The position numbers were made by a program, and so were the translations under genes. Under the pieces are notes generated by a model that did no database searches, was not told where the DNA came from, and saw only the letters and a program-made list of their open reading frames with translations. A stretch of 64,000 nt of DNA from Arenibacter sp040216555 (GTDB taxonomy: Bacteria; Bacteroidota; Bacteroidia; Flavobacteriales; Flavobacteriaceae), in assembly GCA_040216555.1 (NCBI GenBank), contig JAVJOW010000007.1, positions 1-64,000 on the forward strand. The letters run 5' to 3'. Shown one piece after another: positions 37,485-44,869 of the stretch. Position 1 is the first letter of the stretch, and each line of letters begins with the position of its first letter.

Positions 37485-38414
37485 ATGAACGTACAGGACT
37501 TTACATATTTATTACAAAACCCGGATGAAGTGGTTTCTCCTGTGCAGACCAATCAACTGGAAGATGTATTGGCGGAGTACCCATACTTCCAAGCGGCAAG
37601 GGCCATGCACCTAAAAGGCCTAAAAAACCTCAACAGTTTTAAATACAACAACGCCCTTAAATTAACTGCCGCCTATACTGCGGATAGGGATATTCTTTTC
37701 GATTTTATTACCTCCATAGATTTTTTACAAAATACCATCGCCGATTCTATTTTGGGAAAATCCACCACTTTAAATGATACGCCAACAATTTCCGAAGAGA
37801 TTGTTTCCGAATTTAAAAAGGAAAGTGCCCTGATCGAAGAATCGGATGACGAACCCTTGCCAAGGACGGTAAAGGATGCCGACAACATTTTGGACCCCTC
37901 ACTTTTTTCCTCCAAAGACCCGAAAATAGACAAATCTATTTCGGAGAATAAAAAAAAAGCTGAAGAGACACTGGAAATCGGGAAACCTTTAAATTTCACC
38001 AAAAAAGAAAAATATTCCTTTGGGGAATGGCTTCAATTAACCTCCCATAAGGCAAAAAAGCTAAAACCTGAACCCAATGCTTCAAATAAAGGCGTCGCTA
38101 AATCCGAGGTGAAACCTAGTCCAAAAGAAGATAAACTTAAAAAGAAAAAGTTTGAACTGATCGACAAATTCATTGAAACAAACCCTAAAATTGTACCCAA
38201 AGAAAACACGGTAAAAGTAACCATCAAGGACTCCCTAAGCTTCGACAAAAATGAATTGATGACGGCCACTTTGGCCAAAGTATATTTGGAACAAAAGAAG
38301 TACAAAAAGGCTATTCAGGCCTACAAAATTTTAAGTTTGAAATATCCAGAAAAAAGTAGTTTCTTTGCAGACCGAATTAAAGCGGTAGAAAAGATACAAC
38401 AAGAAAATAATTAA
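37485..38414 (+). CDS. Conserved hypothetical protein with C-terminal TPR-like helices
   Basis: This 309-residue, soluble and highly charged protein has no signal peptide. The N-terminal 90 residues are helical (LLQNPDEVVSPVQTNQLEDVL, FQAARAMHLKGL). A Lys/Glu-rich, probably disordered middle part contains a conserved-looking KYSFGEWLQLTS. The C terminus has one TPR-like helix pair (LMTATLAKVYLEQKKYKKAIQAYKIL). It lies between lptE and secG with 3-base gaps on both sides, a linkage that suggests a part in envelope biogenesis. No function can be assigned. Confidence 0.8.
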   Translation: MNVQDFTYLLQNPDEVVSPVQTNQLEDVLAEYPYFQAARAMHLKGLKNLNSFKYNNALKLTAAYTADRDILFDFITSIDFLQNTIADSILGKSTTLNDTPTISEEIVSEFKKESALIEESDDEPLPRTVKDADNILDPSLFSSKDPKIDKSISENKKKAEETLEIGKPLNFTKKEKYSFGEWLQLTSHKAKKLKPEPNASNKGVAKSEVKPSPKEDKLKKKKFELIDKFIETNPKIVPKENTVKVTIKDSLSFDKNELMTATLAKVYLEQKKYKKAIQAYKILSLKYPEKSSFFADRIKAVEKIQQENN

Positions 38415-38417
38415 ATA

Positions 38418-38786
38418 ATGAATACAACATTTACAATATTCTTGGTACTGATCATCCTAGTTTGCATCCTATTGATGCTCGTAATTATGGTGCAAAACCC
38501 TAAAGGTGGCGGATTGTCTTCTTCCTTTGGCGGAAGCGGCAACCAAGTGGTAGGAGGTGTAAAGAAAACAGGAGACTTTTTGGATAAGAGCACCTGGACA
38601 TTGGCAACTATATTGGTTGTCTTAATTTTGCTTTCCAATGTAGCATTAAAGGGAAGTTTCAGTGATTCCGATTCAAAATTGCTTAACGGCGACCCTATTG
38701 AAACAACGGCACCGGATGCTTTGCCCGAAGCACCTATCCCTGCACCTGCCACTAATGGCACGAACACCACTGACAGTGTTCAATAA
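38418..38786 (+). CDS. secG: Preprotein translocase subunit SecG
   Basis: This 122-residue protein has two membrane helices (about 4-26 and 55-75) around the cytoplasmic loop NPKGGGLSSSFGGSGNQ, the SecG hallmark. The C-terminal 35 residues are an Ala/Pro/Thr-rich tail typical of the Bacteroidota form. It assists SecYE in protein export. It is the last gene of the miaB operon, closed by the terminator at 38811-38850. Confidence 0.95.
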   Translation: MNTTFTIFLVLIILVCILLMLVIMVQNPKGGGLSSSFGGSGNQVVGGVKKTGDFLDKSTWTLATILVVLILLSNVALKGSFSDSDSKLLNGDPIETTAPDALPEAPIPAPATNGTNTTDSVQ

Positions 38787-38810
38787 CAGGAAAAAACAAA
38801 TTTAAAATAT

Positions 38811-38850
38811 AAAAAAATGCCAGCTTATGTGACAAGCTGGCATTTTTATT
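38811..38850 (+). terminator. Rho-independent terminator after secG
   Basis: A perfect 14-base stem AAAAATGCCAGCTT/AAGCTGGCATTTTT with a seven-base loop lies 25 bases after the secG stop codon. Confidence 0.93.
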
Positions 38851-38875
38851 TAACAAAGTGTCAGTTTTAAGGCAA

Positions 38876-38891
38876 TGGCATAATTTCTGCC
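38876..38891 (+). promoter_or_regulatory. Sigma-54-like -24/-12 element upstream of groES
   Basis: The sequence TGGCATAATTTCTGCC has GG at 38877-38878 and GC at 38889-38890, separated by exactly ten bases, the RpoN arrangement. Transcription would begin near 38902, about 28 bases before the groES ATG. No CIRCE element (TTAGCACTC inverted repeat) was found. Confidence 0.5.
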
Positions 38892-38929
38892 TATTAAAAT
38901 CAAACTTAAAAACATAAAATCTAAATAAT

Positions 38930-39208
38930 ATGGCTAAAGTTAGCATTAAACCATTAGCAGATAGAGTTCTTATAGAACCTATGGCTGCCGAAACAAAGAC
39001 TGCATCTGGTCTTTACATCCCTGATACCGCAAAGGAAAAACCACAAAAAGGCAAGGTAGTTGCCGTTGGCCCTGGTACAAAAGATGAAAAAGTGACCGTT
39101 AAAGTTGGAGATACGGTGCTATACGGTAAGTATGCCGGTACTGAATTAAAGCTTGAAGGTACCGAATATCTTATGATGCGCGAGAGCGACATATTGGCAA
39201 TTATCTAA
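38930..39208 (+). CDS. groS: Co-chaperonin GroES
   Basis: This 92-residue protein carries family features: KPLADRVLIEP at the N terminus, the mobile loop (AAETKTASGLYIPD), KPQKGKVVAVGPG, and ELKLEGTEYLMMRESDILAII at the C terminus. It caps the GroEL chamber during folding. groEL follows after 100 bases with no evident terminator between. The upstream region has a sigma-54-like promoter at 38876-38891. Confidence 0.97.
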   Translation: MAKVSIKPLADRVLIEPMAAETKTASGLYIPDTAKEKPQKGKVVAVGPGTKDEKVTVKVGDTVLYGKYAGTELKLEGTEYLMMRESDILAII

Positions 39209-39308
39209 TATTGCTGTTTTCCACATCGCGGGGAACATTCCAAACAACAAACTAAAGAGTATAACTAATTTCATTCTGTTTTATCCGGAATGATAAATGA
39301 AATAAAAA

Positions 39309-40937
39309 ATGGCAAAAGATATAAAATTTGATATCGATGCAAGGGACGGCCTAAAAAGAGGTGTCGATGCATTGGCAAACGCAGTAAAAGTAACTTTAGG
39401 ACCTAAAGGTAGAAACGTAATCATCAGTAAATCATTTGGTGCTCCAACTATTACCAAAGATGGTGTTACCGTAGCCAAAGAAATTGAATTAGCGGACCCT
39501 CTTGAGAATATGGGTGCCCAAATGGTAAAGGAAGTTGCTTCCAAAACCAATGATTTGGCAGGTGATGGTACCACTACTGCCACCGTTCTTGCTCAAGCTA
39601 TCGTAAAAGAAGGCTTAAAGAACGTTGCTGCAGGGGCTAATCCCATGGACCTAAAAAGAGGTATTGACAAGGCGGTTGAAGCTATTGTTGCGGATCTGGC
39701 CAAACAAACCAAAAAAGTAGGTGACTCTTCTGAAAAGATTAAACAAGTAGCTGCAATCTCTTCCAATAACGATGAGACTATCGGTGACCTTATAGCCCAA
39801 GCTTTCGGAAAAGTTGGTAAAGAAGGAGTAATCACTGTTGAAGAGGCCAAAGGAACAGATACTTATGTTGACGTTGTAGAAGGTATGCAATTTGACAGAG
39901 GATACCTATCTCCGTACTTTGTTACCGATTCTGAAAAAATGACAGCCGATTTGGAGAATCCTTACATATTATTATATGATAAGAAAATTTCTTCCATGAA
40001 GGATTTGTTGCCAGTATTGGAGCCGGTTGCACAATCGGGAAAACCACTTTTGATCATTGCTGAAGATGTTGATGGAGAAGCTTTGGCTACCTTGGTAGTG
40101 AACAAATTAAGGGGATCATTAAAGATTGCTGCTGTTAAGGCACCAGGATTTGGCGATAGAAGAAAGGCAATGTTGGAAGATATAGCTATCCTAACCGGCG
40201 GAACCGTAATAGCTGAGGAAAGAGGCTTTACTATGGAAAATGCTACCTTGGATATGCTTGGTACCTGTGAAAAAATTACCATTGACAAGGACAATACAAC
40301 CATTGTAAACGGTTCAGGTGCTCCAAAAACCATTAAGACAAGGGTAAACCAAATTAAATCCCAAATAGAATCTACCACTTCGGATTACGACAAAGAAAAA
40401 TTACAGGAACGTTTGGCCAAATTGGCCGGTGGTGTTGCTGTTCTTTATGTTGGTGCTGCTTCAGAAGTAGAAATGAAAGAGAAAAAGGACAGGGTAGATG
40501 ATGCCCTTCACGCTACAAGAGCTGCGGTTGAAGAAGGAATCGTTGCCGGTGGTGGTGTTGCTTTAGTTAGGGCCAAGGCTGTACTTTCCAAAATTAAGGC
40601 TGAAAATGCCGATGAGGAAACAGGTATACAAATCGTTGCCAGAGCTGTAGAATCACCTTTGAGAACCATCGTCGAGAATGCTGGAGGAGAAGGATCCGTA
40701 GTGGTTTCCAAAGTATTGGAAGGCAAAGGAGATTTTGGTTACGATGCCAAATCAGAAACCTACGTAGACATGATCAAGGCCGGTATCATAGATCCTAAGA
40801 AAGTAACAAGGATTGCATTGGAAAATGCCGCTTCTGTTGCTGGAATGATCTTGACTACAGAATGTGCATTGACCGATATTAAGGAAGATGCTCCTGCAGG
40901 CCCACCAATGGGTAGCGGTATGCCAGGAATGATGTAA
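39309..40937 (+). CDS. groL: Chaperonin GroEL
   Basis: This 542-residue chaperonin is full length. It includes KVTLGPKGRNVIISKSFGAP, the nucleotide-binding VVDGTTTATVLAQ-like segment (AGDGTTTATVLAQAIV), the EEGIVAGGGVALVRA region and a C-terminal GSGMPGMM tail of the GGM type. It forms a double heptameric ring with GroES for ATP-driven folding. It is followed by a strong hairpin at 40960-40995. Confidence 0.98.
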   Translation: MAKDIKFDIDARDGLKRGVDALANAVKVTLGPKGRNVIISKSFGAPTITKDGVTVAKEIELADPLENMGAQMVKEVASKTNDLAGDGTTTATVLAQAIVKEGLKNVAAGANPMDLKRGIDKAVEAIVADLAKQTKKVGDSSEKIKQVAAISSNNDETIGDLIAQAFGKVGKEGVITVEEAKGTDTYVDVVEGMQFDRGYLSPYFVTDSEKMTADLENPYILLYDKKISSMKDLLPVLEPVAQSGKPLLIIAEDVDGEALATLVVNKLRGSLKIAAVKAPGFGDRRKAMLEDIAILTGGTVIAEERGFTMENATLDMLGTCEKITIDKDNTTIVNGSGAPKTIKTRVNQIKSQIESTTSDYDKEKLQERLAKLAGGVAVLYVGAASEVEMKEKKDRVDDALHATRAAVEEGIVAGGGVALVRAKAVLSKIKAENADEETGIQIVARAVESPLRTIVENAGGEGSVVVSKVLEGKGDFGYDAKSETYVDMIKAGIIDPKKVTRIALENAASVAGMILTTECALTDIKEDAPAGPPMGSGMPGMM

Positions 40938-40959
40938 GTTTTAAAATTTACAACAATAA

Positions 40960-40995
40960 AAAAAACCGCATTTGGAATTCCAAATGCGGTTTTTT
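40960..40995. terminator. Bidirectional terminator between groEL and the metal-binding gene
   Basis: A perfect palindrome AACCGCATTTGGAATTC and its complement is flanked by A runs on the left and T runs on the right. It can end groEL on the plus strand and the convergent gene at 41027 on the minus strand. Confidence 0.92.
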
Positions 40996-41026
40996 GTTTT
41001 TAATAGGGACTTAAAAAACTGTTTTT

Positions 41027-41383
41027 TTAAGGATGCTGCCCATCATCGGTATTATCCTCACGATACTTGCAGCAAGGGTGCACACTTTGATAAGCCTCCT
41101 CCGTAGCCTTTAATTCCTTGGTGTCATGACCCACCCCAACTAAGGCGGTTTTTATTTCCATAGAATTTGTTTTTCGTTCGTCAATAATCAACGATAATTG
41201 ATGGGTCGGGATATCCCATAATGCGTATTTAACCCCTTTTACAGCTAAGGCCGCCTCCTCTATCCTCTCTTTGCACATGGCACATTTTCCATTGACCTCG
41301 AAACTCATCTTCTTATTTTTATCCTGGCCATAGCCAACTGCCGTTAAAAAGACAAACACGGCTCCTAAAATTAAATTTTTCAT
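41027..41383 (-). CDS. Exported heavy-metal-associated (HMA) domain protein
   Basis: This 118-residue protein has a signal peptide (1-19, ending GYGQ) and an HMA-type ferredoxin-like domain with the metal motif CAMC (Cys34, Cys37). After it, a tail carries a vicinal pair in HPCCKY (Cys104-105) and ends HP. It probably binds Cu(I), Zn or a similar soft metal in the periplasm. It is the last gene of a minus-strand set with a TonB receptor (40-base gap) and an HYC_CC_PP protein. The metal is not determined by sequence. Confidence 0.9.
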   Translation of the reverse strand: MKNLILGAVFVFLTAVGYGQDKNKKMSFEVNGKCAMCKERIEEAALAVKGVKYALWDIPTHQLSLIIDERKTNSMEIKTALVGVGHDTKELKATEEAYQSVHPCCKYREDNTDDGQHP

Positions 41384-41423
41384 TGCTATACGTTATAAGG
41401 TGAATAATTGATTTTAAGTAAAA

Positions 41424-43646
41424 CTATAATTTATACCTGAATCCGGCATAAAACATCCTGCCCATTATGGGCGCATACACCATGGTGGTATCAAAATTAG
41501 TACCAAAAGGGTCTTCGGCACCTACCACAGGGTTATCCTGCATAAAATTAGTCAAATTTTCCCCTCCCACATATATTTCAAAATTATTGTTAAACACTTT
41601 GGTAATCTGTGCGTTCATTAAACTGTAGGATGGCGAATATTCCATGGAATTATTGGCGGTATTTGGCAAACGCTGCCTTCCTAAGGTATGCACTGTATAA
41701 TCCATGCGCCATTGGGCCCCGTTTTCTTTAGGAACCGTCATATACCCCAGATTGGCAAAAAAACGATGCTGGGCCTGTAAAGGTTTTTGCAGGGTGCCGC
41801 TCTGGTAATCGGTTTCTACGTCATAAAATTTATAAGCCGTCCTTAGCTCAAAATTCTTTAAAGCATTATAATTTATTTCAAATTGAAAGCTTTTGGCCAT
41901 ACTCTTTCCCTCCAGATTATAAAATGACACCTCCAAAGGATTCTCCCAATCTACTACTACTTGATTTCTGAAATTGGTAACGTAATAATCCAATGTTATG
42001 TTAGCCGTTCTACCGAACAAATTAAATCCCTGTATATAACTAGCACCATAATTCCAGGCATCTTCGGGATCCAACCCATAAATACTACTACTATCCCCAA
42101 GAACCCTTATCGCTCTAGAGGAGGCAAATAATTGTTGGTTTTCGGCAAAGATGTTGGCTGCCCGTTTTCCTCGACCGAAAGACCCCCTGAAACTCCCTCT
42201 TTCCCATGGCATATAGCGCACATGCAATCTGGGCGTAACAAAAGTCCCCAAATTATTGTGGCTGTCCACTCTTATTCCCGCAGTTAAACTCCATTCCTTT
42301 AAATTATCATAGCTATACTCAAAAAAGGCTCCAAGTGATTTGTCGACCCTTGAAAAATATTGGGTATTCACCAATTCCCCATAGCCGTCATAAGCAAAAG
42401 TAAAGCCTGTTTTAAATTTGCTCTTGGTATCCCCTATTATAGAATTGAACAGCAGGTTGGAATAAATACTTTCGTGATCAATATTATATTCATTTAATCC
42501 GAAATAAGAATCCTGTTTGTGGATATTATACGCCGTTTGAAAACCAAAACTCTGAAAAGGTAGCTCTGGAAATACATAGCCCAATTTCCATGAGGTATCA
42601 AACCTTCTGGTATTTATTTCACCGCCCCATGAATTGGTAGTGAATTTATCGGTAGCAGGATCAAAATTAGTTTGCCCCAGCTGTTTTTCATCATTTAGAA
42701 AACGAAGATTGACAAAACTCACCCAACCGGTACTTGGGTTTTGGTATTGCCACCTATTCAAAACATTTATTTGATTGCCCAAAGGTGCGTCCAAAAACCC
42801 GTCCTCATTACCATCTTCCTTGGCGTCCCTTCGGCTGCCATGGAAATAAAGCCCTGTACTCCATTTATCTGTCAACCGCTTGTTCAAATGGGTATTTAAC
42901 TCCAACCTGCCATTCAAATTGGCATACCCATTAACAAATAAGGCCTTGTCCGTTAAGGGTTTTACCAATTCGGTATTTATCTGGCCAGAAATACTTTCGT
43001 AGCCATTTACCACGCTACCCGCACCTTTCGTAATCTGTATACTTTCCACCCAAGTTCCAGGGGTGAAGGTAAGTCCATAGGCTTGGGAGGCACCCCTTAC
43101 CATTGGGATGTTCTCTTGGGTTATCAATAAATACGGACTGGTAAGTCCCAACATCTGTATTTGCTTTGTACCGGTCAAGGCATCGGAAAAGTTGACATCT
43201 ATGGCAGGGTTGGTTTCAAAGCTCTCGGAGAGATTACAGCAGGCCGCTTTTAGTAATTCGGCACTATTTATGGTGACCACGTTCTGTGGGCTAAAATAGG
43301 ATTTCTGTACGGCATCACGCTTCTTTTGGACCACTACCTCGTTCAAAGCATTGGAGGGCTTTAACCAATGACTTACCGTTCTAGGGGTATCAATGAACAA
43401 GGTGTCCGATTCAAACCCCACATAACTGATGACAAGTTGGTTATACTGCTTTTTAAACGGAATTATAAAGCTTCCGTCCGTCTTGGTAATGGTCCCTGTC
43501 TGGGAATTTAACCAATAAACATTGGCTCCGGCAAGCCCTAAATGTTTATTTTCAGGGTTACTTTCCATAACCATACCCTCAATATTGTTTTGGGCAATGG
43601 TGGTAATTGGCATCCATAATAAGATACAAATAATAATATTCTTCAC
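41424..43646 (-). CDS. TonB-dependent receptor with N-terminal carboxypeptidase-like domain
   Basis: I choose the GTG at 43646 because it gives a clean signal peptide (VKNIIICILLWMPITTIAQ; 740 residues). The frame extends upstream only through a TTG with a lysine-rich start. A CarboxypepD_reg-like domain follows (GLAGANVYWLNSQTGTITKT), then a plug domain (LTSPYLLITQENIPMVRG, GAGSVVNGYESISGQIN) and a 22-strand barrel ending FYAGFRYKL. The mature protein has only two cysteines, adjacent (about 136-137, AACCNLSE) in the plug. It imports a metal or metal-chelate, judging by its HMA and HYC_CC_PP neighbours; this is inference. Confidence 0.9.
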   Translation of the reverse strand: MKNIIICILLWMPITTIAQNNIEGMVMESNPENKHLGLAGANVYWLNSQTGTITKTDGSFIIPFKKQYNQLVISYVGFESDTLFIDTPRTVSHWLKPSNALNEVVVQKKRDAVQKSYFSPQNVVTINSAELLKAACCNLSESFETNPAIDVNFSDALTGTKQIQMLGLTSPYLLITQENIPMVRGASQAYGLTFTPGTWVESIQITKGAGSVVNGYESISGQINTELVKPLTDKALFVNGYANLNGRLELNTHLNKRLTDKWSTGLYFHGSRRDAKEDGNEDGFLDAPLGNQINVLNRWQYQNPSTGWVSFVNLRFLNDEKQLGQTNFDPATDKFTTNSWGGEINTRRFDTSWKLGYVFPELPFQSFGFQTAYNIHKQDSYFGLNEYNIDHESIYSNLLFNSIIGDTKSKFKTGFTFAYDGYGELVNTQYFSRVDKSLGAFFEYSYDNLKEWSLTAGIRVDSHNNLGTFVTPRLHVRYMPWERGSFRGSFGRGKRAANIFAENQQLFASSRAIRVLGDSSSIYGLDPEDAWNYGASYIQGFNLFGRTANITLDYYVTNFRNQVVVDWENPLEVSFYNLEGKSMAKSFQFEINYNALKNFELRTAYKFYDVETDYQSGTLQKPLQAQHRFFANLGYMTVPKENGAQWRMDYTVHTLGRQRLPNTANNSMEYSPSYSLMNAQITKVFNNNFEIYVGGENLTNFMQDNPVVGAEDPFGTNFDTTMVYAPIMGRMFYAGFRYKL

Positions 43647-43744
43647 TTGATATTTCTTTAATATTAGTATAATGATCAAATCAAAAAACCATCGGAATCT
43701 CCAATTTCATAAAATGGAAAACCGAGGCTATTACCAATAAAAAA

Positions 43745-44161
43745 TCAAATGAGAAAAACTTGGTCCAAGATATGGATATCTTTGACCAGAAGGGGCGGTG
43801 GATAATCGGCATGGGGAACATAGCGCTGCTCCCTTGCCTGAAATAAATTTAAATAATAGGAAGTAAGGGACACCAGAAAATGCTGCTGTCCAAAACTAAG
43901 ATTATCATAAGAAAAACTTAATTGGTCCTGTCCCTGAACCGAAATAATTTCATCACTGCAGCAACTATTGGAATCCTGAATCAGGTCTGCAGTATCATTT
44001 AACAAAGGCATTTCCATGCCACAGGTTTCCGCTTCGTGAAAGAAAGCAATATCGACCACGGAACCAAAACAAAAATGCTTCTCCACGGTCCAGGAAACTG
44101 TAGAGACCAACATAAAAAATGCCATTAACAGGGCCAGTATTTTATTGATCATTACTTTCAT
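43745..44161 (-). CDS. HYC_CC_PP family protein
   Basis: This 138-residue protein starts at the ATG at 44161 (MKVMINK), rather than a TTG 18 bases upstream. It has a signal peptide or anchor (about 7-24) and the three family motifs: HFC (29-31; canonical HYC), a vicinal CC (67-68, SNSCCSDE) and YPPPLL near the C terminus. The family is Bacteroidota-specific and of unknown biochemical role. It is usually found beside copper- or zinc-related TonB receptors, as here (gap 98 bases). A -7 box lies immediately before the start codon. Confidence 0.88.
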   Translation of the reverse strand: MKVMINKILALLMAFFMLVSTVSWTVEKHFCFGSVVDIAFFHEAETCGMEMPLLNDTADLIQDSNSCCSDEIISVQGQDQLSFSYDNLSFGQQHFLVSLTSYYLNLFQAREQRYVPHADYPPPLLVKDIHILDQVFLI

Positions 44162-44166
44162 CAAGG

Positions 44167-44174
44167 CAAAAATA
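44167..44174 (-). promoter_or_regulatory. Predicted -7 box directly before the HYC_CC_PP start codon
   Basis: The minus strand reads TATTTTTG followed by five bases and then ATG. Transcription would begin at or next to the start codon, suggesting a leaderless message for the first gene of the metal module. Confidence 0.45.
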
Positions 44175-44300
44175 ATCAAAAGTTATAACTCTATATTTTC
44201 CTTCTACAACATTAACTAAAATTTAGGGCAAAAATTGTCCAAATCAATAACAGATTGGAAGTTTAAAGAGCTGAAGGTCCAAAGGATTTGGAAATAGCCT

Positions 44301-44308
44301 TATTTTTG
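44301..44308 (+). promoter_or_regulatory. Predicted -7 promoter box of the GAF gene
   Basis: TATTTTTG is an exact TAnnTTTG match, 14 bases before the ATG at 44323. A TTTG lies at 44287-44290, but the spacer of ten bases is too short for a standard -33 element. Confidence 0.5.
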
Positions 44309-44322
44309 CAAAAAATTATCAC

Positions 44323-44775
44323 ATGCTTAGCACATTAAGACCAAAAGTTTCGGCAATTATAAACAGTACCGAAAAAAGTACGACCGAAAAAATGCAGGCC
44401 ATTTGCCAATTGCTAAAAGAGAATGTCTCCCATTACGATTGGGTAGGTTTCTATTTCAGAAACGGGGTTAAAGAAGAGCTTAAATTGGGTCCATATGCCG
44501 GCGCCCCTACAGACCACACCATCATTCCTTTTGGAAAGGGAATTTGTGGGCAGGTAGCGGTCTCCAACCAAAACTTTGTAGTTCCCGATGTAAAGGCCCA
44601 GGACAACTATATAGCATGCAGCATAAACGTTAAGGCAGAAATAGTAATCCCGCTGTTTTTAAATGGCGTAAATATTGGCCAAATCGACATAGATTCAAAC
44701 ACTCCGGATCCATTTTCCGAAGAGGATGAGCACTTTTTGGAATACGTAAACCAGGAGGTGTCCAAAATTCTTTAA
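44323..44775 (+). CDS. GAF domain protein, probable free methionine-R-sulfoxide reductase (fRMsr-like)
   Basis: This 150-residue protein is a single GAF domain. It aligns by eye with fRMsr (YebR/MsrC): YDWVGFYFRNG, LGPYAGAPTDHTIIPFGKGICGQVA, NYIACS and GQIDIDSNTPDPFSEED. The two cysteines at 75 and 99 are 24 apart, as Cys94 and Cys118 of the E. coli enzyme, but the position of the third (Cys84) is His65 here. Cys118 is catalytic, so reduction of free Met-R-sulfoxide is possible with a different resolving step. It lies upstream of purH. Confidence 0.85.
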   Translation: MLSTLRPKVSAIINSTEKSTTEKMQAICQLLKENVSHYDWVGFYFRNGVKEELKLGPYAGAPTDHTIIPFGKGICGQVAVSNQNFVVPDVKAQDNYIACSINVKAEIVIPLFLNGVNIGQIDIDSNTPDPFSEEDEHFLEYVNQEVSKIL

Positions 44776-44826
44776 AACTTTAGGGCGATTGTTAATAAAC
44801 GTGCTGATTTTTAAGCACAAAAAAAT

Positions 44827-44834
44827 TACTTTTG
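44827..44834 (+). promoter_or_regulatory. Predicted -7 promoter box of purH
   Basis: TACTTTTG is an exact TAnnTTTG match, 35 bases before the ATG at 44870. No -33 TTTG was seen at the expected distance. Confidence 0.5.
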
Positions 44835-44869
44835 TGTCCTTTATAATCCATAACAACAATCACAACAAA

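Noticed and set aside
44789..44869. 27-codon N-terminal extension of purH
   Set aside because: The extension spans the predicted -7 box and has no homology to PurH; MSTNKKASS at 44870 is the normal start.
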